In this document: piece after piece, positions 26,408 through 33,994 of the stretch
Layout of the letters: each line of letters opens with the position of its first letter
Numbering within the stretch: the first letter of the stretch is position 1
Source of the DNA: an uncultured Verrucomicrobiales bacterium
Lineage (GTDB): Bacteria; Verrucomicrobiota; Verrucomicrobiia; Verrucomicrobiales; Akkermansiaceae
Assembly (NCBI GenBank): GCA_937928545.1
Contig: CALGJQ010000011.1
Span: 1-64,000 of the forward strand
DNA length: 64,000 nucleotides
Direction: 5' to 3'
Notes under the pieces: generated by a model
What the model was told of the DNA's origin: nothing
The model's database searches: none
The model's input: only the letters and a program-made list of their open reading frames with translations
Program-made: the position numbers and the translations under genes

Positions 26408-26860
26408 ATGCCTCAATCCCTCGCGAACATCTACATCCACCTGATCTTCTCGACCAAATCCCGGCATCCCTTCCTCACCGATTCCATCCGCCCGAATCTC
26501 CACGCCTACCTCGCCACCGTCGGCAAAACAATCGACTGGCCCATCATTCTCGTAAATTCCGTCGAGGACCACGTCCACATTCTCCACCGCCTCTCCCGAA
26601 CCACCACCATCGCCAAGGCCGTCGAAGAATTCAAAAAATCGACCTCCAAGTGGCTCAAACCTCAATCCCCCGACCTCGCCAAATTTTCATGGCAAGCCGG
26701 CTACGGCGCCTTCTCCCTCAGCGAATCCCAACTCGACTCCGTCACCGCCTACATCCAGAACCAACGCGAACACCACCGCAGCAAATCCTTCAAAGAAGAA
26801 TTCCGCGACTTCCTCACCAAAAACAATCTCACTTTCGACGAAGACCACGTCTGGGATTGA
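26408..26860 (+). CDS. IS200-like / REP-associated tyrosine transposase (RAYT-type)
   Basis: The 150-residue protein begins at the ATG at 26408 (MPQSLANIYIHLIFSTK). It carries the HUH nuclease motif as DHVHILHRL near residues 57-65 and a candidate catalytic tyrosine in AYIQNQREHH near 117-126, the two landmarks of Y1 transposases of the IS200/COG1943 type. Length suits this small family. No tnpB accessory gene is adjacent. Inverted-repeat arrays lie immediately upstream and related palindromes occur in pyc, as expected for a REP-associated enzyme. The frame looks intact, so the gene may be active. Distinguishing a stand-alone IS200 from a RAYT would need genome-wide repeat counts. Confidence 0.88.
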   Translation: MPQSLANIYIHLIFSTKSRHPFLTDSIRPNLHAYLATVGKTIDWPIILVNSVEDHVHILHRLSRTTTIAKAVEEFKKSTSKWLKPQSPDLAKFSWQAGYGAFSLSESQLDSVTAYIQNQREHHRSKSFKEEFRDFLTKNNLTFDEDHVWD

Positions 26861-26997
26861 GACAGGATTTCAAATTAAACATCAACTATTTTACTCACAT
26901 TGTATGAAGAACCGCCCTTACCTCGACCACATCATCTCCTTCGAGAAACTCCTCAAATTCCAATCACCCAAAACGAAGCGTAAACTAAAAAAAGGAA

Positions 26998-27453
26998 CTA
27001 CTCCGCGCCGCCGCCCATCAACTCCGCAGCCCGCTTCATAATCACCTCAGACGAAAGCTCCTCCGTCATCTTCCGCAGATTCCAGCGATATCCAAACGCA
27101 TCTGAAAAAATCGCCGTCCGCATCCCCCAAAATTGTTCCCGTGGGCTTTCGATTTCCACCCCACCAGCCGCGATCGCTTTCTCAAACGCAGCATCAACAT
27201 CCTCAACATTGATCCCAAAGAGACAGGGAGCCAGCGCCCCTTCCGCTAACGGTGCCGCCTTCCAGTCCGCGGAACCGACCGAAACATAAACCAAAGAATT
27301 CCCGATCATCACCTCCGCATGCACCACCGTGCCATCCGGCATCGCCATCTGAGTCACCTCCTCAGAACCAAAAGCCTTAGCATAAAAATCGAGAGCCGCT
27401 GCAACATCGGAAACAGTGAGAGAAAGAACGATAGTGGGATCTTCAATAGTCAT
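26998..27453 (-). CDS. VOC superfamily (PhnB/glyoxalase-like) protein
   Basis: The 151-residue protein has the paired beta-alpha-beta-beta-beta units of vicinal-oxygen-chelate proteins. It begins PTIVLSLTVSDVAAALDFYAKAFGSEEV and has the second half GINVEDVDAAFEKAIAAGG with a terminal FSDAFGYRWNLRKM. The pattern is closest to the PhnB/YdcJ-like subgroup annotated as glyoxalase/bleomycin-resistance-like. Substrate cannot be told. The gene stands alone between the transposase and the phosphatase-fold gene. Confidence 0.88.
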   Translation of the reverse strand: MTIEDPTIVLSLTVSDVAAALDFYAKAFGSEEVTQMAMPDGTVVHAEVMIGNSLVYVSVGSADWKAAPLAEGALAPCLFGINVEDVDAAFEKAIAAGGVEIESPREQFWGMRTAIFSDAFGYRWNLRKMTEELSSEVIMKRAAELMGGGAE

Positions 27454-27547
27454 TATTCTCTCACAAAAGCGTTCGAGTCCTTACTTGTCCAGCCACAAGC
27501 TCCATCAAATAACTTCGCATCACTTCAACGCCCCTATTTACTCCCTC

Positions 27548-28906
27548 CTAAAGCGGATTCGCCAGTGAATCCCTGATCCACCGGAAGACCACTTCAGGCG
27601 AAGTCACTCGTCCAGCCCCCTCGCCAATCGCGATGGGTTGCTCGTTTTCTGAGACGGTGTCTCGTCCATGCGAGCCTTTTACCAAATTTGCATCCAAGGG
27701 AATCACATCCATGAGCCCACGCATCCCAAGCTTCTTCTTGGCCAGAAAACCCGCGATCTTCACGAGCGGAAACTTGATCTTAGGATCCAAAAACAACTCC
27801 ACCGGATCATAGCCAGGCTTACGGTGAATATCGATGCAGCGCGCATAATCCGGAGCCTTCTGATCATCGTTCCAAAAGTAGTAAGTGAACCAAGCATCCT
27901 CTTCCGAAACCGCCACAAAATCACCTCCTCGCTCTCGGCCAATTCCCTCTCCCCAGAGATCTGATCCCTCTCGAATCTCTTCGACGCCATCCGCTTCTAA
28001 AACCACCTGTCGAGCTTCCTCCGCAATCGTAGGGTCATTGACATAGACGTGAGCAGCTTGGTGATCCGCCACCGCAAAGACCCGACAGCCTCCGCAATCT
28101 AATGTCTCCAGACCCAACTCATTCTTCACCTGAATCCAGCCCTTCTCGCGGAAGATGCGATTCAAGTGAACCGGTTTCGAGACCTTGGAGATACCATACT
28201 CCGAGAGCACTAACACCTCGACTCCCTGCTTCTCAAAAAACTCGATCAAGTCACAGGTCACCTGATCAATCGCCACGTATTCCGCAGCCATCTCCGGCGC
28301 TCCGGGGCCAAACTTCTGCAGCCCATAATCCAAATGCGGCAGATAAACCAAATTCAAAGCAGGCTTCTCCTTCTCCTCAATCCAGCGCGCACTTTTGGCG
28401 ATCCATTCCGATGAACCAATCCCCGCCTTCGGACCCCAAAATGCCGGAAAAGGAAAGTCGCCCAAGTCCGCCTTAATCTCCTCCCTCATCCCCATCGGCT
28501 GAGTATGGATATCAAAAAACTTCCGTCCATCTGCCGGATACAAAGGCCTCGGCGTTGCCGCGAAATCGGCTGAAGAATACATGTTATACCACCAGAACAT
28601 CTTGGCGCATTTCACTCCGGCCGCCTCCCAAACCTTCTCGCCCTTCACCAAGTGATTCGACTGCTTCCAGAACTTCACTTCAGCAGCCTCTCGATCATAC
28701 CAACCGTTCCCAACGATCCCGTGCTCACCAACCGGCTTCCCCGTTAGATAGGAACTTTGCGCCGTGCAAGTCACTGCCGGAAAAGCAGGCTTAAAACTCT
28801 GCACTTCACGATCCGACGCCCATTTTTGAAGCCTCGGCATTTCCGCCAAGACACTTTTGGTCAGTCCCACCACATTTAAGACCGCAGTTCGTTGTTCCAT
28901 CGCCAT
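27548..28906 (-). CDS. Alkaline-phosphatase-superfamily protein (nucleotide pyrophosphatase/phosphodiesterase-like)
   Basis: Using the ATG at 28906 (MAMEQRTAVLNVVGL) the product is 452 residues; longer in-frame starts up to 28969 lack support. It has the type I phosphodiesterase pattern: a nucleophile region FPAVTCTAQSSYLTGKPVGEHGIVGNGWYD (Thr in AVTCTAQ), a mid-domain metal site HLDYGLQKFGP, and later VLSEYGISKVSKPVHLNR and DPKIKFPLVKI. No signal peptide is seen, so it is probably cytoplasmic. Similar proteins are often called nucleotide pyrophosphatases; some belong to ebo clusters, but no other ebo gene is here. Substrate unknown. Confidence 0.82.
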   Translation of the reverse strand: MAMEQRTAVLNVVGLTKSVLAEMPRLQKWASDREVQSFKPAFPAVTCTAQSSYLTGKPVGEHGIVGNGWYDREAAEVKFWKQSNHLVKGEKVWEAAGVKCAKMFWWYNMYSSADFAATPRPLYPADGRKFFDIHTQPMGMREEIKADLGDFPFPAFWGPKAGIGSSEWIAKSARWIEEKEKPALNLVYLPHLDYGLQKFGPGAPEMAAEYVAIDQVTCDLIEFFEKQGVEVLVLSEYGISKVSKPVHLNRIFREKGWIQVKNELGLETLDCGGCRVFAVADHQAAHVYVNDPTIAEEARQVVLEADGVEEIREGSDLWGEGIGRERGGDFVAVSEEDAWFTYYFWNDDQKAPDYARCIDIHRKPGYDPVELFLDPKIKFPLVKIAGFLAKKKLGMRGLMDVIPLDANLVKGSHGRDTVSENEQPIAIGEGAGRVTSPEVVFRWIRDSLANPL

Positions 28907-29012
28907 GGGCCATAACGAAATCCCACACCGGACAAAAGCGGAATTCTCCCTCTCAAACTTGCTGAACAACTTTTCTAGCGAGATTGGGTTTATTCAATTA
29001 GACTTCTCCTAG

Positions 29013-30623
29013 ATGAATTCAAAGTTTCTGATCGCCACCCTCGCCCTCATCATCGGGCTTCTCGCTGGGTGGCTCCTCATGGGAACCCCGCCTGAGGAAG
29101 ATATTGTTGTTCAGAAACCCAAGCTGGTCACAAGTCCCATCGTTCCCGTTGCTCCGAACCCTCAAAGTGATCGAAAACTCGCTCAATCCTCTGATCGAGA
29201 TAATAACTTTGATCCCAATGCCATTCCTTACGAACGCGTCATCGCTTTCTCGAACGAAGAGGACTACCGCAACTTCCTAAAAAGGCTCTCCAATTCCAAA
29301 CTCCGTAATCTTGGCACAATCGACACCCTCCGCGCCGTCCGCCTCAGCTTTGATAACCTCCGCGATTTCGATGCCCTCGATCTCGATCCTGACGATCTTG
29401 AATTCAATTATCCCGTCATGGTTCCTGAGCTACGAGAAGTCGAACCTCAATCAGGCTTAGTCGGTTTCGGGACCTCCGCCCTCGAGTTCCTCGGCATTAC
29501 CACTGACAACTCAGAATGGGGCACAGGAGTAAGAATCGCGGTCATTGACACTGGCATCGAGTCACACCTCGCCCTCAGTGATCGCATTCAACACATTAAC
29601 CTTGTCGAGCTCGCGGAAGGCGTCGCTCCCAACAGCCATGGAACTTCAGTTGCCTCCCTCATCGCCGGAACTCACCCGAATATGAAAGGGGTTTCCCCCG
29701 GAGCTGATTTAATTTCGGTGAGAGTCGTCGATGAAACCGGTTTTTCCAGTTCCTTTCTCCTCGCCGAGGGCATCACCGCCGCCGCAGACGCCGGAGCTCA
29801 TCTCATCAACATCTCTCTCGGATCAACCGGAAACAGTCCATTGGTTCAACAAGCGGTGCAATATGCCATCGATCGGGGCGCTGTGATTTTTGCTTCCTCC
29901 GGAAATGATGGAGCTAATAGTTCCGCCTTTCCGGGAGCTGATCCAAATGTCTACTCAGTGGGAGCAGTCGACGCACTCGGACAATATGTAAATTTCTCAA
30001 ACACCGATAGCGACCTCGCCTTCACCGCTCCCGGCTACGAAGTGCGTGCAGCCGTGCCTGGCGATAATGTCACCTCCTTCACCGGGACCTCGGCGGCAGT
30101 GGCTTTCCCAGTCGGCGCGGTCGCTGCGATCATGACTCAGAGCGACCCGCCTGTTAGCGCTCAAGTGGCCACTCAAATCCTCATTGAATACGTGAATGAA
30201 GCCGGCACACCCGGAGCTGACCCGCAATATGGGAATGGCGTTCTCAACGTCGCTCGCGCTCTTCAAAGAAACACTCCAAATATCATCGACCTCGCCGTCG
30301 CCTCGCAAACTTATCTTCTTCCCGACCCCGCAGCCCAAAATTCGGGAGGCCTACAAGTCGTCGTCGAAAACCGCGGCACTGAGTCCGTTTTCCAATCCAC
30401 CGTCAATATCAACATCGCAGGTGACAACTACCCCTTCAACATTCAAGCCCTCCAACCAAATGAGGATCGGGTCGTCACCATTCCCGCAGGCTTTGGGCAA
30501 CTCCAACGAGAGGGACAATTGAGCGTGCAATCAGAAGTTAGCCTGAGCGATGGGAGTAACGATCTCATTCCCGCAAACGATCGTCGCGATGAAGTCATCC
30601 TCCTCCCCAATGACGACAATTAG
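29013..30623 (+). CDS. Subtilisin-family (S8) serine protease, membrane-anchored or exported
   Basis: The 536-residue protein has an N-terminal hydrophobic signal or anchor (FLIATLALIIGLLAGWLLM). A propeptide-like region (about 70-150) includes an ERVIAFSNEEDYRNFLKRL segment. The peptidase S8 domain contains all three catalytic blocks: IAVIDTGIES (Asp179), NSHGTSVASLIAG (His209) and FTGTSAAVAFPVGAV (Ser360), with oxyanion Asn in FASSGNDG. About 130 further residues form a CARDB-like beta domain (LQVVVENRGTESVFQSTVNI). Its last codons overlap the start of the next gene, a C39-like protein, so the two are translationally coupled. The cleavage target is unknown. Confidence 0.92.
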   Translation: MNSKFLIATLALIIGLLAGWLLMGTPPEEDIVVQKPKLVTSPIVPVAPNPQSDRKLAQSSDRDNNFDPNAIPYERVIAFSNEEDYRNFLKRLSNSKLRNLGTIDTLRAVRLSFDNLRDFDALDLDPDDLEFNYPVMVPELREVEPQSGLVGFGTSALEFLGITTDNSEWGTGVRIAVIDTGIESHLALSDRIQHINLVELAEGVAPNSHGTSVASLIAGTHPNMKGVSPGADLISVRVVDETGFSSSFLLAEGITAAADAGAHLINISLGSTGNSPLVQQAVQYAIDRGAVIFASSGNDGANSSAFPGADPNVYSVGAVDALGQYVNFSNTDSDLAFTAPGYEVRAAVPGDNVTSFTGTSAAVAFPVGAVAAIMTQSDPPVSAQVATQILIEYVNEAGTPGADPQYGNGVLNVARALQRNTPNIIDLAVASQTYLLPDPAAQNSGGLQVVVENRGTESVFQSTVNINIAGDNYPFNIQALQPNEDRVVTIPAGFGQLQREGQLSVQSEVSLSDGSNDLIPANDRRDEVILLPNDDN

Positions 30624-31398
30624 ACCCCTTCTTTTTCTCCTCTCGCTGCAGGTTCTGCAAGCAGCTCCGGATTGGCTCGCAGCTCCAGCTCCGACGTCTC
30701 CCGCTGTCAACCAGCTCCGAACCGACGGCAACGCCTGCGGTCCCGCCTGCCTCCTCGATTCCTTCCGCGCAGGCAGTGAGAAGTGGCGTGCTTCGGTGGC
30801 TAAAATCGATGGGAAAACCGACACCGCAAAGATCAAGAAAATCATCTACACTCACGGCAAACGTGGATCGAGGCTCGATCCCAAGAAAGCCCGCTGGAAT
30901 GGCCGCTACGGCGTGAACGGAATCGACCTCGCCGACATGGCCAATGAAATGCGCCGCGAACGTTGGATGGGAACAGTCCGACAGGAGATCTTTTTCAAAA
31001 CCTCCCGTGAAACAGACCTCGCCCTCCTCAAGCGGGTTCATAAACGCCTCTCCAATTCTCTCAAAAAAGGCCTCCCTCCTACCATCCGAGTGCGTCGCGT
31101 CGCCTTCAGAGCACCTTCCGGTTCTTCGACAAAAAGCTGGCTCTCCGTGAAATCTCATTTCCTCGTCCTCACCGGTCTTCCCGCAAAGCTCCCTAAAAAC
31201 GCCACTTCCTTCCCCGTCACCTACAACGACCCTTGGGGCGGTAAGAAGTTCCAAGGATCGATCAGTATTCCCGATGCTCAATCCATCGGCCTTTCAACCC
31301 TTGTCGCAAAGTTCCCCAGCACAACCGTCGGAAAAAGCCTCGTCCGTCGGGGCGAAGCCACCTGCCTTTCACTTTCTTCCGCCATTGGCCTCTTCTAA
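30610..31398 (+). CDS. Exported C39-like cysteine peptidase-fold protein coupled to the subtilase
   Basis: The ATG at 30610 lies inside the subtilase's last codons (overlap 14 bases) and gives a 262-residue protein with a signal peptide (MTTIRPLLFLLSLQVLQAAP). Earlier in-frame starts would add a non-signal extension. The mature part has a papain/C39-like pattern: DGNACGPACLLDSF with Cys43, then KSHFLVLTG with His183, then YNDPWGG with Asp near 207. This order and spacing suits the Peptidase_C39_2 group. Whether it cleaves peptides or is an inactive binding protein is unknown. Coupling with a protease suggests a shared processing job. Confidence 0.65.
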   Translation: MTTIRPLLFLLSLQVLQAAPDWLAAPAPTSPAVNQLRTDGNACGPACLLDSFRAGSEKWRASVAKIDGKTDTAKIKKIIYTHGKRGSRLDPKKARWNGRYGVNGIDLADMANEMRRERWMGTVRQEIFFKTSRETDLALLKRVHKRLSNSLKKGLPPTIRVRRVAFRAPSGSSTKSWLSVKSHFLVLTGLPAKLPKNATSFPVTYNDPWGGKKFQGSISIPDAQSIGLSTLVAKFPSTTVGKSLVRRGEATCLSLSSAIGLF

Positions 31399-31468
31399 GA
31401 ATCGTTATCATGATAAGCCGCAAATATTGGCTCTTGCCCAGTGGTCGAACACAGCTGAGGGTTCCTAA

Positions 31469-33994
31469 GTGAGGTCTATTTTAACAGTCCTGTTTGCGAC
31501 GCTCTCCTTTTTGCAAGGAGCTGAGGTCCGTGTTGCGACTTTCAATGTTCTCACTGGAATTGAAGCACCTGGCACCACCAGCCATGATGCAGTCAAAGCA
31601 GTCCTTTCCCGGATCGATGCCGATGTCGTAGGCCTGCAAGAAGTCACCGGTGCCGATATCAGTGGAAACCAAAGTCATCTCGAATCGCTCGCATCCAGCC
31701 TAGGTTACCCCCACATTTTCGTCCCTTCTGGAATTGCGCTCGATACCAATTCGCGCGTCGTTCTCATCTCAAAGTTTCCTTTTAGCGAAACTCACAGCAT
31801 CGCTTCGCCGGTCGGAGCAAAAGATGTTGTCCGCGCTCATGCCGCCGCCTTAGTCGATGTCCCCGGCACTGATGCCGACCCCATGATCATCACGCTTCAC
31901 TTGAAGTGTTGTTTTGAGGCAGACGACTTCTTCCGCCGAGCGGTTGAAATCGAGCGCATCAAGTTCTTCCTTGATGACGAGAACCTCACCGGTGACGACA
32001 ACATCATTGTCATGGGAGACTACAATCTTCTCGGCTCAGATTCATCTTACACCTCACTACCACCTGGGCTCCCCGCCACTTACGATCTAGGTTCAGACAT
32101 CAGCTTTCCCGTTTCCTACTTCCGCGATCCCGTCGATTATTTCACCACTTACCCTCTCCTAAATCCGGAGCCAAGGCAGCAAAATGGTATCGGCGCTGGA
32201 ACACATAGCAGTGGCACCACGCTTGATTACATGATCATTTCGGAGGCGCTCCTCGACAACGGACCAGTTCTTGAAATCTATACCAGCGAGCTTGAAGCAA
32301 ACCACCCCGGTCTCCCTAAAGCGGGATCACCCCTCTCCTTCGGAACCTCGGATAACGCTTCGGACCATCTCCCCGTCTTTGGTGATTTCGAACTCGATGG
32401 AACTTCGGCTCCACTTTTGATCTCAGTCTCTCCCACCTCCATCACCGAAGGAGGTTCACCCGCTCTTGTCACAGTCACGCTTCCAGCTCCCCCTGCCGCA
32501 GGAGAAACGGTCACCGTTCTTTTAAGCTCTTCCGATTGTGAAGAAGCGATGCCCGCTGATCTCACTTTGACCTTCACCGCTGGAGTGAGCTCGCAATCAA
32601 CAAATATCATTCCGCAGCCCGACTCCATCATCGACGGGTCCCAGCTTGTCACCCTATCCGCTTCTGCAAGCGGCTTTGTTCCCGCCTCGACCTCTTTCAC
32701 CGTCCTCGATCAAGATAGCTCCACCTATCTTGTCACCGCCTTCAATGAAGCCGTCACCGAGGATTTCCCCGGCTACCTCGGGGAAGTAGCTCCCGCTGGT
32801 TGGACCAGCTCCGACCCCAACTTTCAGGGACTTGATGATGGATCATCCTCAGCACGCGGCCCCCGTTCCTACGGACTCCTGCGTGATGGCTCGCTCGGGA
32901 TCCTCACAAACGACGAGCTCACCTTCACCAGTGAATTCCAAAACACCACTGGAAGCGAAATCACCTCACTCCAGATCGCTTACACCGCCGAACAATGGCA
33001 ATCCTTCCTCAATGGCGGACAAGACCAACTTGAAGTCTCTCTCATCACAAGCTCTGGGACCACTGCCATTCCTGCACTGACATTCACCGCAGCAAATAAT
33101 TTGCCCACCGGGGCCATTCAAAATGGCACCGTGAACCAACTCGAAACGACTCTCACTGGACTATCGATCCCTCCCTCGTCTCAATTTCAACTCCAGTTCC
33201 GAGCCATTCCCGGAGCAACGGGTGGCGGAGGTGGTAACACCGCCTTCATCAATGAATTCCACTACGACAATAGCGGAAGTGATCAAGATGAGTTTGTCGA
33301 AATCATCCTCGGCCCAGGATTTGCAGGGAACATCGATGACTTGAGCCTTCACTTTTACAATGGTTCCAATTCGAGCGAATATATGTCTCACGATTTCACT
33401 TCTGCGGACTTTGATCAAACCCTTCCGAGCGGTCACCGCATTTACTCCGTCGCGATCGCGGGGATCCAGAACGGCGCGCCCGACGGCATCGCACTCGTTC
33501 AAAACTCCACCGTTTTACAGTTCCTGAGCTATGAAGGTCAAATGACCGCATCCGATGGTCCCGCCGCAGGAATGACTTCAGTGCAAACCGAGGAATCTCA
33601 AAGCTCGGCACCAGCTCCCGGAACCGGAAGCATCGGACTTTCCGGTCAAGGTGGAGACTCTGCTGACTTTACCTGGATCAAGACCTTAGGCGCCTTCACC
33701 AAAGGTGCACCCAACGACAGCCAGACTTTTGGAGCCTCGATTCAGGGACAGGGTTTCGCGATTGATGACCTCAGCGTCACCGCTCTCTCTCCTGCTTTTG
33801 AAGTCTCAATCACTTCAGACTTCACTCTAACTTTCCCCACCCAGTCCGGCGCCTCTTACCTCATCCAGACCTCCACTGACCTCCTAAACTGGAGCACCTT
33901 TTCCACCCTCGCGGGTGATGGTACAGAAGCCGTGATCGATATCTCGACAAACGATCCTCGGCGCTTTTTCCGAGTGCTATATCCTTCGCCTTAG
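31469..33994 (+). CDS. Large secreted endonuclease/exonuclease/phosphatase-family protein with Calx-beta-like and lamin-tail-like domains
   Basis: A GTG start at 31469 follows GAGGGTT; the 841-residue product has a signal peptide (SILTVLFATLSFLQGA). Residues about 20-310 form an EEP phosphohydrolase domain, with ATFNVLTG, DVVGLQEV, IVMGDYNLLGSD and a C-terminal SDHLPVFGDFE. Next are a Calx-beta-like module (SVSPTSITEGGSPALVTVTL), a jelly-roll-like region, and a lamin-tail-like segment (AFINEFHYDNSGSDQDEFVEI, about 590-700). The final ~65 residues (YLIQTSTDLLNWSTF ... RRFFRVLYP) resemble a C-terminal module common on exported verrucomicrobial proteins. It may be an extracellular nuclease or phosphodiesterase. 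Its stop overlaps the convergent helicase stop. Confidence 0.82.
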   Translation: MRSILTVLFATLSFLQGAEVRVATFNVLTGIEAPGTTSHDAVKAVLSRIDADVVGLQEVTGADISGNQSHLESLASSLGYPHIFVPSGIALDTNSRVVLISKFPFSETHSIASPVGAKDVVRAHAAALVDVPGTDADPMIITLHLKCCFEADDFFRRAVEIERIKFFLDDENLTGDDNIIVMGDYNLLGSDSSYTSLPPGLPATYDLGSDISFPVSYFRDPVDYFTTYPLLNPEPRQQNGIGAGTHSSGTTLDYMIISEALLDNGPVLEIYTSELEANHPGLPKAGSPLSFGTSDNASDHLPVFGDFELDGTSAPLLISVSPTSITEGGSPALVTVTLPAPPAAGETVTVLLSSSDCEEAMPADLTLTFTAGVSSQSTNIIPQPDSIIDGSQLVTLSASASGFVPASTSFTVLDQDSSTYLVTAFNEAVTEDFPGYLGEVAPAGWTSSDPNFQGLDDGSSSARGPRSYGLLRDGSLGILTNDELTFTSEFQNTTGSEITSLQIAYTAEQWQSFLNGGQDQLEVSLITSSGTTAIPALTFTAANNLPTGAIQNGTVNQLETTLTGLSIPPSSQFQLQFRAIPGATGGGGGNTAFINEFHYDNSGSDQDEFVEIILGPGFAGNIDDLSLHFYNGSNSSEYMSHDFTSADFDQTLPSGHRIYSVAIAGIQNGAPDGIALVQNSTVLQFLSYEGQMTASDGPAAGMTSVQTEESQSSAPAPGTGSIGLSGQGGDSADFTWIKTLGAFTKGAPNDSQTFGASIQGQGFAIDDLSVTALSPAFEVSITSDFTLTFPTQSGASYLIQTSTDLLNWSTFSTLAGDGTEAVIDISTNDPRRFFRVLYPSP

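Noticed and set aside
25850-26409. Minus-strand frames ending TRRMGSPVGAV in both repeat copies
   Set aside because: The identical ends come from the duplicated MITE-like DNA; the frames are not gene-like.
26904-27044. A 46-residue frame MKNRPYLDHIISFEKLLKF... after the transposase gene
   Set aside because: It runs into the 3' end of the convergent VOC gene, shows no ribosome site and no recognised motif; it may be a gene remnant but cannot be supported.
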